Below, in pieces: positions 54,330 through 63,563 of a stretch of DNA of 64,000 nt. Source of the DNA: Gracilimonas tropica DSM 19535 (lineage in GTDB: Bacteria > Bacteroidota > Rhodothermia > Balneolales > Balneolaceae). The translations under genes were made by a program, and so were the position numbers. The notes below the pieces were generated by a model. It was not told where the DNA came from, ran no database searches, and worked only from the letters and a program-made list of their open reading frames with translations. Where the stretch lies: the NCBI RefSeq assembly GCF_000375425.1, contig NZ_AQXG01000004.1:216642-280641 (forward strand). Direction: 5' to 3'. How positions within the stretch are numbered: position 1 is the first letter of the stretch; each line of letters begins with the position of its first letter.

Positions 54330-55544
54330 ATGGATATCAAACCCCTGGACACAGAACAAATTGGATTGAAGACGCTGGAGAAGCACCTCATGCGTTCTAA
54401 GAGTGAGGTATCGCTGAAGATCGGGCTGCCCAAGGAGATATCCAATGATGAACGACGTGTTTCCCTGACTCCCGGTGGAGTTTCTATCCTGAAGGCCAAC
54501 GGCCACGAAATCTTTATCGAAAAAGGAGCCGGTGAAGCCGCTAATTTCAGCGATCGGGAATATGCCGATTCAGGAGCTGAAATTGCTTACAGTGCCGGAG
54601 ATATATTTAAAAAATCAGACCTCATCCTGAAGATCGCACCGCTTGCAGAAGAAGAATTCAAGTTTCTGGAAGACGATCAATCGCTGATATCTGCACTCCA
54701 CATAGGCAGTCAAACCAAGAAATACCTGGAAACACTGACCAAAAAATCCATTACCGGAATTGGGTATGAATTTATTCGGGGTGAAGACAAGGAATTTCCC
54801 ATCGTACGCATGATGCATGAGATCACCGGGTCAATGTCGGTGCAGATCGCGGCTCATTACCTGGAAAGCATGAGTGGCGGACAGGGTATTATGTTGGGTG
54901 GAATTTCGGGGGTTCCTCCTGCAACGGTTGTTATTTTGGGAGCCGGCATTACCGGCGAATATGCCGCTCGCACTGCCCTTGGTTATGGTGCACAAGTTTT
55001 TGTAATGGATACCGATCTGACCGCTCTTCGCAGACTTGAAAATGCCTTAGACCGACGCATTATTACCGCGGTTGCTAATCATCAATATTTGAATTCGGCA
55101 CTTAAGTTTGCTGATATCATCATTGGCGCAGCCATGGCGGAAGGCGAACGTTCCCCCTGCTGGGTAACGGAAGAAATGATCATGAATATGAAGTCGGGCA
55201 GTGTGGTGGTAGATACGGTGATCGATCAGGGCGGATGTGTAGCTACGAGCAAACCTACCACCCATTCCAACCCGGTTTATACCGAACATGATGTCATTCA
55301 CTATTGCGTGCCTAACATTCCTGCTAATGTACCAAGAACGGCTACTTATGCACTAAATAACGTATTGGTTCCCTATATTCTGGCCATTGGGGATGCCGGT
55401 GGCGTAAAGGAATGCCTTTGGGAGAATGTAGCCCTCAGAAACGGAACCTATTCCTACAAAAAACACATCACCAAGAAGTCGCTGGCTAAAATGTTTGACA
55501 TGAATTTCCGTGAAATTGAAATGCTCATCGCCTCTCAAATTTAG
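54330..55544 (+). CDS. ald: Alanine dehydrogenase
   Basis: 404 residues. NAD-dependent conversion of alanine to pyruvate and ammonia. A 29-residue N-terminal extension (DIKPLDTEQIGLKTLEKHL) precedes the normal start IGLPKEISNDERRVSLTPGG. The NAD motif is VVILGAGITGEYAARTAL (about 203-220). EKGAGEAANFSDREYADSG and DQGGCVATSKPTTHSNPVY (about 302-320) are conserved. The extension is intact in frame and also seen in relatives. Confidence 0.93.
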   Translation: MDIKPLDTEQIGLKTLEKHLMRSKSEVSLKIGLPKEISNDERRVSLTPGGVSILKANGHEIFIEKGAGEAANFSDREYADSGAEIAYSAGDIFKKSDLILKIAPLAEEEFKFLEDDQSLISALHIGSQTKKYLETLTKKSITGIGYEFIRGEDKEFPIVRMMHEITGSMSVQIAAHYLESMSGGQGIMLGGISGVPPATVVILGAGITGEYAARTALGYGAQVFVMDTDLTALRRLENALDRRIITAVANHQYLNSALKFADIIIGAAMAEGERSPCWVTEEMIMNMKSGSVVVDTVIDQGGCVATSKPTTHSNPVYTEHDVIHYCVPNIPANVPRTATYALNNVLVPYILAIGDAGGVKECLWENVALRNGTYSYKKHITKKSLAKMFDMNFREIEMLIASQI

Positions 55545-55610
55545 AATTTTTGATTTATAATGGATGATTTCGAAATTCATTCAAAAATCATCATTCATCT
55601 ACCTTATCCT

Positions 55611-55979
55611 ATGAATGAATTATCAGAATCCAATTACAAACGCATTTCCATCATCAACTGGCTGCTAACGGTGCCTATGATGGTGCTTTTTGCCTGGCCC
55701 TATTTTTATGGAGCAGGTTTGATCGGCCTGGATATCGTTATAAGGTACATCGGGGCCTTCATTTTTGCCATTCCTTTTATGCTCACCATTTTACACGGTC
55801 ATGTAACGATGGCGCTGGGTTCGGTTCACCGGCATCACTATTACGATTGGATGAATAACGAAAAACCTCTTACCTACGGATTATTTTTTCATCCCAGCTT
55901 CGTAAAAACCCGCTTCCGACTGATATTGTTGATGGTAAGTTTGTTGATCTTGCCGGTCGGCTATTTGCTTGGACTTTAA
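55611..55979 (+). CDS. Small integral membrane protein, unknown function
   Basis: 122 residues from the ATG at 55611 (MNELSESNYKRISIINW); an ATG at 55560 would add 17 residues. Hydrophobic segments lie at about 13-30, 38-60 (IVIRYIGAFIFAIPFMLTIL) and 100-120 (LILLMVSLLILPVGYLLGL). A His-rich loop (HRHHYYDW) follows the second. No family recognised. It is close behind ald. Confidence 0.65.
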   Translation: MNELSESNYKRISIINWLLTVPMMVLFAWPYFYGAGLIGLDIVIRYIGAFIFAIPFMLTILHGHVTMALGSVHRHHYYDWMNNEKPLTYGLFFHPSFVKTRFRLILLMVSLLILPVGYLLGL

Positions 55980-55980
55980 A

Positions 55981-56019
55981 ACAAAAAATCCTGTCAGATT
56001 TTTAAAACCTGACAGGATT
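55981..56019 (-). terminator. Terminator of acs, palindromic
   Basis: AATCCTGTCAG (55987-55997) and CTGACAGGATT (56009-56019) form a perfect 11-bp stem. On the minus strand the stem is followed by a T run, so it fits the end of acs, about 105 bp downstream. The CCTGTCAGG palindrome type also occurs widely in Bacteroidota intergenic regions. Confidence 0.65.
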
Positions 56020-56041
56020 GTAGCTTATTTCACTTATTGAA

Positions 56042-56094
56042 TTGGCCTAAGCAGGCCAACATATTTGCCAAACACTGTACAAGCGAGACGCTTG
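56042..56094. repeat. Two small hairpin repeats between genes (family B and another)
   Basis: TTGGCCT-AAGC-AGGCCAA (56042-56059) is a perfect 7-bp hairpin. CAAGCG-AGA-CGCTTG (56080-56094) has the same arms as the copy at 13453-13466. Confidence 0.55.
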
Positions 56095-56123
56095 CTTTAG
56101 TGCCTTTTGAGCATCATTTGACC

Positions 56124-58022
56124 TTATATCGCCTTCCCATTCTTGATATCATCCACCACGCTTGGATCAAGTAGTGTAGAAGTATCACCAAGATTATCGA
56201 GATCATCGGCCGCAATCTTTCTCAAAATTCGGCGCATAATCTTACCGGAACGTGTTTTCGGAAGTCCTTTCACCACCTGAATTTTATCCGGTTTGGCAAT
56301 AGGACTAATGATCTTCGTCACCAGGTCAAGCAGTTCTTTCTTGAATTCTTCCGGATTCTTGATATCCTCTTCACAGATCATAAAAGCATACACACCCTGC
56401 CCTTTTATATCGTGCGGATAACCAACCACCGCCGTTTCCACCACTTTTGGATGCTCATCAAGTGCATTTTCGATCTCGGCCGTTCCCAAGCGGTGGCCAG
56501 ACACATTCAGCACATCATCAACACGGCCTGTGATTCGATAATAGCCGTCTTCATCGCGTTTACAGCCATCACCTGTGAAGTAATAGCCTTTATATGCACT
56601 AAGATACGTCTGTTTGTAACGCTCGTGATCACCGTAAACCGTTCGGGCAATTCCCGGCCATGGGTGCTTGATACACAGATTTCCTTCTACGGCATTCCCT
56701 TCAATTTCATTGCCATTCTCATCCATCAGCGTCGGGAAAACTCCCGGAAGTGGAAGCGTTGCAAACCCAGGTTTGGTTGGGGTGATTCCGGCCAGCGGCG
56801 AGATCATAATTCCACCGGTTTCCGTTTGCCACCATGTATCCACAATTGGGCATTTTCCACCACCGATTTGATCATGATACCAATGCCAGGCTTCTTCATT
56901 GATCGGCTCGCCCACTGTACCCAGTACTTTCAAAGAACTCAGGTCATACTTTTTCACATAATCCAGATCATAGGACATCAATGCGCGTATTGCAGTTGGC
57001 GCTGTATAGAAATGCGTGACTTTATATTTCTCAACCACTTCCCATAAGCGGCCGGCATCAGGATATGTAGGCGTTCCTTCAAAAATAATTCCTGTTGCTC
57101 CATTGAAAAGTGGACCGTAAATGATATAACTATGTCCGGTGATCCAGCCTGCATCAGCGGTACACCAATAGATGTCATCGGCACCTACCTGGAATACCTG
57201 TCGGAATGAATAACTCGTATACACCATATATCCACCACACGTGTGAACCACTCCTTTGGGCTTTCCGGTAGAGCCGGAGGTATAAAGTATAAATAGTGGA
57301 TCTTCGGCATCCATTTCCACAGCTTCGTGTTCTTTGGAAGCATTTCGGATGAGCATATGCCACCATTCGTCCCGCCCTTTTTTCCAATCAATATCTCGGT
57401 TAGTACGCTGACAAACGATCACACTTTCTACGGATGGAGAGTCTTCCAGCGCTTCATCAGAAATATCTTTAAGGGGAACGTGCTTATCACCACGACGAAG
57501 TCCATCATTCGTGATCAGCATCTTGGCCTGACAATCATTGATTCGCTCCGAAAGCGACTGTGCAGAAAATCCTGCAAATACAATGGAATGAACCGCCCCA
57601 ATTCGGGCACAAGCCAAAGCAGAAATAACCAACTCAGGTGTCATCGCCATATAAATGACTACGCGATCACCTTTCTTGATTCCTTTATCCTCCAGCACAT
57701 TAGCAAATCGACATACATCTTCATGCAACTGTTTGTAGGTAAGCGTTCGACGGAATGAATCGGGGTGATTCGGTTCAAAAATAAAAGCTGTCTTATTCCC
57801 GATGGTATTCAAATGCCTATCGAGCGCATTTTCAGTTACATTCAGCTTACCGCCTTCAAACCATTTGATATTTGCATCTTCAAAACTGCCCGATTGAGTC
57901 TTATCCCATCGCTTTCTCCAATAAAAAGTTCCAGCCTCGTGTTCCCAAAATTTAAGCCGATCCCTTTCACTTTCTTTAAAGGTCTGCTGATAATCCTCAA
58001 ATGATTTGATATTTAGCCACAT
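56124..58022 (-). CDS. acs: Acetyl-CoA synthetase
   Basis: 632 residues. Makes acetyl-CoA from acetate, ATP and CoA. P-loop-like motif LFILYTSGSTGKPKGVVH (about 248-265), WWQTETGGIM near 398, YYFTGDGCKRDEDGYYRITGR near 487 and the acetylation site SGKIMRRILRK near 590. Length and start (MWLNIKSFEDYQ) are normal for the group. Single gene with its own terminator on the minus strand. Confidence 0.96.
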   Translation of the reverse strand: MWLNIKSFEDYQQTFKESERDRLKFWEHEAGTFYWRKRWDKTQSGSFEDANIKWFEGGKLNVTENALDRHLNTIGNKTAFIFEPNHPDSFRRTLTYKQLHEDVCRFANVLEDKGIKKGDRVVIYMAMTPELVISALACARIGAVHSIVFAGFSAQSLSERINDCQAKMLITNDGLRRGDKHVPLKDISDEALEDSPSVESVIVCQRTNRDIDWKKGRDEWWHMLIRNASKEHEAVEMDAEDPLFILYTSGSTGKPKGVVHTCGGYMVYTSYSFRQVFQVGADDIYWCTADAGWITGHSYIIYGPLFNGATGIIFEGTPTYPDAGRLWEVVEKYKVTHFYTAPTAIRALMSYDLDYVKKYDLSSLKVLGTVGEPINEEAWHWYHDQIGGGKCPIVDTWWQTETGGIMISPLAGITPTKPGFATLPLPGVFPTLMDENGNEIEGNAVEGNLCIKHPWPGIARTVYGDHERYKQTYLSAYKGYYFTGDGCKRDEDGYYRITGRVDDVLNVSGHRLGTAEIENALDEHPKVVETAVVGYPHDIKGQGVYAFMICEEDIKNPEEFKKELLDLVTKIISPIAKPDKIQVVKGLPKTRSGKIMRRILRKIAADDLDNLGDTSTLLDPSVVDDIKNGKAI

Positions 58023-58321
58023 AGTAAATTTTTATTGATTAATAATTTTGCTTGATGTTGGGATTTTTTAGGCGGAGAATCAAGTGCAAACGCTTTTTTG
58101 ATGGATTTTATCATTTTTGGGAATTGAGTGTACGCAAGAACTGTGATTCGTGGCTCAGCCACTCAGTTTTAGTATGATTCTTTACTTCCCTTAGGCTCTC
58201 GACTGGGGTTACTATGTTAGTCGTGGCAACCTCCACTGGTTAACGAATCGTATTTCTATTGAGCAATTAAAAAATCATTAGAAGCTATAAAAGCATCAAT
58301 AGTGTTTCGTACAAGAAAAAA
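58023..58321. other. Gap beside acs with hairpins outside the transposase element
   Basis: No gene is seen. It contains GTGGCTCAGCCAC (58150-58162) and the weaker GTGGCAACCTCCAC (58223-58236), two more copies of the GTGGC hairpin found at the ends of the neighbouring element. The acs promoter should lie near 58023-58060. Confidence 0.45.
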
Positions 58322-58984
58322 GTGGCAATAGCCACGACCAACATCATAGCATCGGGTGATAACCCGATGTCTGAAATCAGAAAAAATGTTAAGTGCCGTA
58401 GGTACGCCCCATATTAAACAGGTTCATTAAAGACATAAGCCTCATCAAAATTGACATCAAATTTTTTCAACAGCATCAGATATTCTTCTCGAAAAGTATA
58501 CTTCTTATGATGCTCTTTCTGATTTTTGACATACTGATACACCTGATTCTTTTGCGAATGTCCGTAAGAAAAGCAGCCAAATCCCTTTTGCCATTCAAAA
58601 CGATGCGATGCCAGTTTATTCTCAGTTATCCATTTTGACGAATTGGACTTCACCTTTTGCATGATATCAGAAATATTCACCGATGGTTTCAAATGGAAGA
58701 AACAGTGAATATGGTCTGATGTACCATTCACAAGAATGGCTTTTCCTCCTGCTTGATTTATCAAATTTCCAATTATGGAGTGGAGCTTAGGTTCCCAATC
58801 TGACTGAATTAAAGCTGCTCTGAATTTTACCCCGAATATGGCTTGTATATAAAGTTGGTGATATGTGTTAGCCATCCTTTTTACCCCTTTTTTGTGGATC
58901 GTGGCGTTGCCACTTGGATTTTATTCATGCGTTTTCCATCGGGTTCGCACCCGATGTTACGATGCGAAACGTGGCTACTGCCAC
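58322..58984. mobile_element. Compact REP-associated Y1 transposase element with mirrored hairpin ends
   Basis: Left end: GTGGCAATAGCCAC (58322-58335), 14 nt, then the CATCGGGT/ACCCGATG hairpin (58350-58369), and further in GTGCC-GTA-GGTAC (58393-58405). Right end, in mirror order: GTGGCGTTGCCAC (58901-58913), a CATCGGGT/ACCCGATG hairpin (58937-58956), 14 nt, then GTGGCTACTGCCAC (58971-58984). The outer 48-bp blocks are inverted copies (about 38 of 48 matches by eye). The 153-residue transposase lies inside. Size 663 bp. This fits a RAYT with flanking REP sequences. Insertion target not determined. Confidence 0.78.
58414..58875 (-). CDS. IS200-like/REP-associated tyrosine transposase
   Basis: 153 residues, a full Y1 domain. 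The HuH motif is DHIHCFF (His55 and His57). The catalytic tyrosine is likely Tyr115 in VYQYVKNQKEHHKK. WQKGFGCFSYG and the start TYHQLYIQAIFGVKFR match the PF01797 family. It cuts and rejoins single-stranded DNA at hairpins. Start ATG at 58875. No frameshift is visible, so it looks intact. Confidence 0.92.
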   Translation of the reverse strand: MANTYHQLYIQAIFGVKFRAALIQSDWEPKLHSIIGNLINQAGGKAILVNGTSDHIHCFFHLKPSVNISDIMQKVKSNSSKWITENKLASHRFEWQKGFGCFSYGHSQKNQVYQYVKNQKEHHKKYTFREEYLMLLKKFDVNFDEAYVFNEPV

Positions 58985-59247
58985 TCACTTCGTATTGCAC
59001 TCATGAATCTATAAATATGAATGAATCATCTTCAAAGTCAAAATCTCTCTGTTAGTTCAATAAATTCGCCCACCTTTAAAAAGTTGCCAATGTCCATGCA
59101 AAAGAGTCTTGATACATCGCGGTATCACAATCAAAAAGCAGCGGCGATAGCCATGCCTCACAGTCCAAATATTCAATCAAAAATTGAACTATTTTTCCGG
59201 CAACAGTTTTACTATTGCTGAATATTTTCTCATCAAATTAGAACGCA
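58985..59247. other. Gap between the transposase element and the helicase gene
   Basis: AT-rich and gene-free. Short frames here lack support. It should contain the promoter of the helicase/PdeM pair, which I cannot point to. Confidence 0.4.
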
Positions 59248-61710
59248 TTGTCCACGAAAGGTCGGAAAGTTATACGTGAATGGTTCGATTCCAGAGGCTG
59301 GGAAATTTTTCCCTTTCAACAGGAGGTTTGGGATGCTTTTCTAAAGGACAAAAATGGTTTATTGAACGCTCCAACCGGCAGCGGAAAAACCTTTGCTCTT
59401 TGGATGCCGAACCTAATCAAGTGGATCGATGAGCATCCGAAAGATTACCAGGAAAAAACGAATAACGGACTGAAGGTTCTGTGGATCACTCCACTGCGCG
59501 CATTGGCTAAAGACATTCAAAAAGCCCTGCAAAATTCCGTGAACGAGTTGGGCATCCAATGGGAAATTGGCCGCCGAACCGGGGATGTTTCTCAATCCGT
59601 TAAACAAAAACAAAACCGCAGAATGCCGGAGGTTCTCATTACGACTCCGGAAAGTGTGCACATTTTGCTGGCACAAAAAAAGTACGAACGACACTTCAAA
59701 AACCTGGATGCAGTTATTGTGGATGAATGGCATGAACTCCTCGGTTCAAAACGTGGTATTCAAACTGAACTGGGCTTATCCCGACTTCGCGGACTCCGTC
59801 CCAACCTCTCTATCTGGGGAATATCCGCAACCATTGGAAATTTGGATGAAGCTTTGGATGTGCTTCTCGGCCCTGATCAGGAAGACCAACCGGTCATCAT
59901 CAAAGCCAATATCCAGAAAAATATTCAGGCCGAATCCATCCTTCCTGATGAAATGGAAAACTTTCCGTGGCACGGTCACTTAGGACTGAAATTGCTTCCC
60001 AAAATTTTGCCCATTATTGATGAAAGCCGTTCTACACTGATTTTCACTAACACGCGGGCACAATCTGAAATTTGGTTTCAAAACTTGCTGGAAACTCGAC
60101 CCGATCTTGCCGGAGCTATAGCGATTCATCATGGATCTCTCGACCGAAAAGTCCGGGATTGGGTGGAATCATCACTGCATGAAGGCATATTGAAAGCCGT
60201 TGTTTGCACTTCAAGTTTGGATTTAGGAGTTGATTTCAGTCCGGTGGAAACGGTGATTCAAATCGGAAGTCCCAAAGGCGTTGCGCGATTTATGCAGCGT
60301 GCCGGGCGCAGCGGACATCAACCCGGCTCAACCAGTAAAATATATTTTGTACCGACTCACGCACTGGAATTAGTGGAAGCTGCGGCTCTAAAGTCAGCTA
60401 TCAATTCCGAAGAGATGGAAAGTCGCGAACCAATTCTCAAGCCTTATGATGTTTTGGTCCAGTATTTGGTCACATTGGCCGTTTCTGATGGATTTCATCC
60501 CGATGAGATCTTCCCGGAGATCAAGAAGACCTTCGCTTATCAAACGCTCTCGGAAAAGGAATGGAATTCGATTTTGCAATTCATCACTCAAGGAGGAAAA
60601 TCGCTGAGCCGATATAATGAATATTCGAAAGTGGACATTGAAGGAGATGGACTCTACAAAGTGAACAGCCGGAAGATCGCCCGGCGGCACCGAATGAGTA
60701 TAGGCACTATTGCCAGCGATGCCATGCTTCGGGTTAAATATATGAGCGGGAAGTCGCTTGGGGCAGTTGAGGAGTGGTTCATTGCGCAGCTGAATACCGG
60801 TGACACTTTTTGGTTTGCGGGGCGAAACCTGGAGTTGGTGAAGATCAAAGATATGACGGTGTATGTAAAAAGAGCCAAGGGAAAATCATCTAAAGTTCCG
60901 GCTTATATGGGCGGACGCATGTCTCTTTCTTCCAACATGACGCACATTCTCCGCAAGAAAATGCACCAGGCCGTTGCCGGTGATTTTGATGATATCGAGC
61001 TCAAAACGCTGGAGCCGCTATTTGAGATTCAGCGTGATTGGTCAATATTACCGGATGAAGATCAGTTTCTTATTGAGAAATCTTTTTCACGTGAAGGTTG
61101 CCACGTGTTTTTCTTTCCGTTTGAAGGCCGTTATGTGCATGAGGGTATGTCGGCATTGATCGCTCACCGGCTGTCCAAAATGATGCCCATCACCTTTTCC
61201 ATTGCCATGAATGATTATGGGTTTGAGTTACTTTCGGATCAGGATATTCCCATCGAGAAAGCGCTGGTAGAGGATCTGTTTTCACCAGATCATTTGGTGG
61301 AAGATATTATGGCGAGTATCAACAGCGCCGAATTAGCGAAGCGGCGGTTCCGAGAAATCTGTCAGATCGCCGGATTGGTTTTCCAGGGATTTCCCGGGCA
61401 AGTCAAGTCGAATAAGCATCTTCAAATGTCGAGCAGTTTATTCTTTGATGTGTTTATGGAATACGAACCGGATCATTTGCTTATCCAACAAGCCTTCGAT
61501 GAGGTAATGAGCATTCAATTGGATGAAATACGTCTGCGAAAAGCTTTGAAAAAGATCTCTGAGCAAGAGGTTGTCTTCAATCTTACCGAACGCTTCACAC
61601 CGTATGCCTTCCCGATAATGGTTGATCGATTGCGAGAAAAGCTAAGTTCGGAAAAACTCATTGATCGCATTCAGAAAATGCAAAGTCAATTAGAAAAACA
61701 CGTTAAATGA
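59248..61710 (+). CDS. Ligase-associated DEXH-box DNA helicase (Lhr-like)
   Basis: 820 residues. Walker A APTGSGKT (41-48), PLRALAKDI, TTPESVHILLA, Walker B VDEWHELLG (158-166), SATIGNL, and in the second RecA domain TSSLDLGVDF and QRAGRSGHQPG. The C-terminal DUF4145/Lhr-like part ends at LIDRIQKMQSQLEKHVK. The start is a TTG at 59248: a stop is 9 bp upstream and no ATG occurs before the Walker A motif. In other bacteria it works with an ATP-dependent ligase, an MBL-fold exonuclease and PdeM in DNA repair. Only PdeM is next to it. Confidence 0.92.
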   Translation: MSTKGRKVIREWFDSRGWEIFPFQQEVWDAFLKDKNGLLNAPTGSGKTFALWMPNLIKWIDEHPKDYQEKTNNGLKVLWITPLRALAKDIQKALQNSVNELGIQWEIGRRTGDVSQSVKQKQNRRMPEVLITTPESVHILLAQKKYERHFKNLDAVIVDEWHELLGSKRGIQTELGLSRLRGLRPNLSIWGISATIGNLDEALDVLLGPDQEDQPVIIKANIQKNIQAESILPDEMENFPWHGHLGLKLLPKILPIIDESRSTLIFTNTRAQSEIWFQNLLETRPDLAGAIAIHHGSLDRKVRDWVESSLHEGILKAVVCTSSLDLGVDFSPVETVIQIGSPKGVARFMQRAGRSGHQPGSTSKIYFVPTHALELVEAAALKSAINSEEMESREPILKPYDVLVQYLVTLAVSDGFHPDEIFPEIKKTFAYQTLSEKEWNSILQFITQGGKSLSRYNEYSKVDIEGDGLYKVNSRKIARRHRMSIGTIASDAMLRVKYMSGKSLGAVEEWFIAQLNTGDTFWFAGRNLELVKIKDMTVYVKRAKGKSSKVPAYMGGRMSLSSNMTHILRKKMHQAVAGDFDDIELKTLEPLFEIQRDWSILPDEDQFLIEKSFSREGCHVFFFPFEGRYVHEGMSALIAHRLSKMMPITFSIAMNDYGFELLSDQDIPIEKALVEDLFSPDHLVEDIMASINSAELAKRRFREICQIAGLVFQGFPGQVKSNKHLQMSSSLFFDVFMEYEPDHLLIQQAFDEVMSIQLDEIRLRKALKKISEQEVVFNLTERFTPYAFPIMVDRLREKLSSEKLIDRIQKMQSQLEKHVK

Positions 61711-62369
61711 TGAAGGAGCGGCTACAAATCATTATAAAAGATCAATCCCTTATACTGTTTCCTCAAAAAGCTCTGTTTTGGGAAGAACAAAAAATCTTAG
61801 TGGTTTCGGATGTTCATTTTGGGAAAGCAGGTCATTTTAGAAAACATGGAATTGCCGTTCCTGATACCGTGAATGCTAACAATATTCAGAGACTTGATCA
61901 TCTCATCAAGCATCTTTCACCCCAAAAAATCTTATTCTTAGGTGATCTTTTCCACAGTGAAATGAATGCCGAAGTTGAACAATTCAAGGAATGGAGAAAA
62001 TCACACGCTAATATTGAGATGATACTGACCATCGGAAACCATGATATACTAACCCGTTTTCAATACGAAAAAATGGGTTTACAATGTGTGAACCAATATG
62101 AAATGAAACCGTTTGTATTTATGCATGATGAATATGATTCAACCAGTTCTGAATATTATCCCATAGCGGGACATATACATCCAGCTGTAAAGCTTTCCAC
62201 AAAAGGTCGGCAACGAATGTATATCCCCTGTTTCTATTTTGGGAAAACTCACTGCATGTTACCTGCTTTTGGGAGTTTCACCGGAAATTATCGCATTCAG
62301 CCCGCACAGAATGATTTGGTATATGGTGTGGTTGAGGAAAGAGTGATCGATATTTCCCCATTAATTTAG
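61707..62369 (+). CDS. pdeM: Ligase-associated DNA damage response endonuclease PdeM
   Basis: 220 residues, calcineurin-like phosphoesterase. Metal motifs: VVSDVHFGKAGHFRKHG (about 31-47), FLGDLFHSEMN, TIGNHDIL and AGHIHPAVKL. The ATG at 61707 overlaps the helicase stop (ATGA), so the two are translationally coupled. It is the nuclease partner in the helicase system. Confidence 0.92.
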   Translation: MMKERLQIIIKDQSLILFPQKALFWEEQKILVVSDVHFGKAGHFRKHGIAVPDTVNANNIQRLDHLIKHLSPQKILFLGDLFHSEMNAEVEQFKEWRKSHANIEMILTIGNHDILTRFQYEKMGLQCVNQYEMKPFVFMHDEYDSTSSEYYPIAGHIHPAVKLSTKGRQRMYIPCFYFGKTHCMLPAFGSFTGNYRIQPAQNDLVYGVVEERVIDISPLI

Positions 62370-62381
62370 TCCCGACTAAAA

Positions 62382-62990
62382 ATGCGTTACAACCAATTTC
62401 TGCTTTCTGCAGGTTTACTTTTTATCCTCATTTTCCTGCTCTCTACTGAATTGTTACATGCTCAAAATGGTACTTTTGACCCCCAATTTTACGCACAAAA
62501 ATCACAAAATCTCCAAAAAAAGGGAATGATTTTGCTCGGAAGTTGGGCCACCTTAAATATTTTATCTGGTTCAGCCGGGTACTTCTTGAGCGAGAATGAC
62601 TCAAAATATTTCCATCAAATGAATGCGGGCTGGAACCTTGTAAACCTTGGAATTTCAGGTTTTGCCCTTTACAGTATTAGTCAAATGGATATCTCCACTC
62701 TAAGTTATTCTAAATCTGTTACAGAGCTTAAAAATCTTGATAAAATTTTGCTTTTTAATGCCGGGCTCGATATTGGCTATATGGCAACGGGAGCATGGCT
62801 TTGGGATCGGGGCATCAGGAAGGATTCTCAAAGGCTAAAAGGATATGGAAAATCATTGATTCTGCAGGGAGGATTCCTATTCGCTTTCGATTTGGTGCTG
62901 TACCTAATTCACTCTCCCCTTACCAACAACCTGATTCAACTATCCGATCAGTTTGAGCTTACCGCTTCAGGTTTTAGAATTAACTTCTGA
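62382..62990 (+). CDS. Exported/membrane protein, possibly DUF6992-like
   Basis: 202 residues. N-terminal signal or membrane segment (FLLSAGLLFILIFLLSTELL) ending LHAQ. Hydrophobic stretches then alternate (MILLGSWATLNILSGSAGYF, LVNLGISGFALYSI, GFLFAFDLVLYLIHSPL). Exact function unknown. It lies 12 bp after pdeM. Its stop codon directly abuts the stop of the convergent sigma gene at 62991. Confidence 0.75.
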   Translation: MRYNQFLLSAGLLFILIFLLSTELLHAQNGTFDPQFYAQKSQNLQKKGMILLGSWATLNILSGSAGYFLSENDSKYFHQMNAGWNLVNLGISGFALYSISQMDISTLSYSKSVTELKNLDKILLFNAGLDIGYMATGAWLWDRGIRKDSQRLKGYGKSLILQGGFLFAFDLVLYLIHSPLTNNLIQLSDQFELTASGFRINF

Positions 62991-63563
62991 TCATTGGTTG
63001 GATTTCCGCTTATAACAATGATGCAGTCGGCTTAAAATACGGTGCTTCTTCGTTCTAACATTGGCGCTGGAAAGATCAAATTCTCCTACAGCGTCTTCTG
63101 TGGTAGCTTCGGGTTTATTCATGAAATACTCGATAAACTCGCGTGATTTCTTTCTCAGTTCAGATAAGCATTCTTCCAGTATTCGCTGTCGCTCCTTATC
63201 CAATAGTTGTGACAATTGCTCTTCAGGTTCATACACTTCATTGAACGCCCCTTCATCATAGTCAAACTTGTGTTGTCGTTTCACATATCGAATATACTCA
63301 TGCCGGGCCGCTTTGATCAAATAACTGAAAATATATTGGCTATTTCTGATGTTATCCTTTCGGACCTGCTCAAAGACATCCAAAAAGGCCTGTTGTACAC
63401 ATTCTCGTGCAGCATTTGCTTCAGCTCGCATAACAACACGTAAATAGTCTTCCAGCCTTGGAATAACTTCTTCTAAAAGCTCACCGGCTTTTATATCATC
63501 CCCTTTGTGGAGTGCATCTACCAATTCCGAATAATCTACTCTTAGTTGTGCCAAACTAACCAA
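62991..63563 (-). CDS. ECF-type RNA polymerase sigma factor
   Basis: 190 residues. Region 2 spans about 25-95 (ARECVQQAFLDVFEQVRKDN, then YIFSYLIKAARHEYIRYVKR) and region 4 about 125-185 (ILEECLSELRKKSREFIEYF, FDLSSANVRTKKHRILSRL). There is no region 3. An anti-sigma gene is not next to it on the same strand. The divergent neighbour at 63894 is a lipoprotein with paired promoter-like boxes upstream, a possible target. Confidence 0.85.
   Translation of the reverse strand: MVSLAQLRVDYSELVDALHKGDDIKAGELLEEVIPRLEDYLRVVMRAEANAARECVQQAFLDVFEQVRKDNIRNSQYIFSYLIKAARHEYIRYVKRQHKFDYDEGAFNEVYEPEEQLSQLLDKERQRILEECLSELRKKSREFIEYFMNKPEATTEDAVGEFDLSSANVRTKKHRILSRLHHCYKRKSNQ

Noticed and set aside
56412-57047. 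211-residue open frame opposite acs
   Set aside because: Antisense to the acs core; no recognisable protein features, His/Arg/Ile-rich composition of a reverse frame.
58985-59247. Short frames of 66-70 residues before the helicase gene
   Set aside because: They overlap the hairpin end of the transposase element or AT-rich spacer and have no conserved features.
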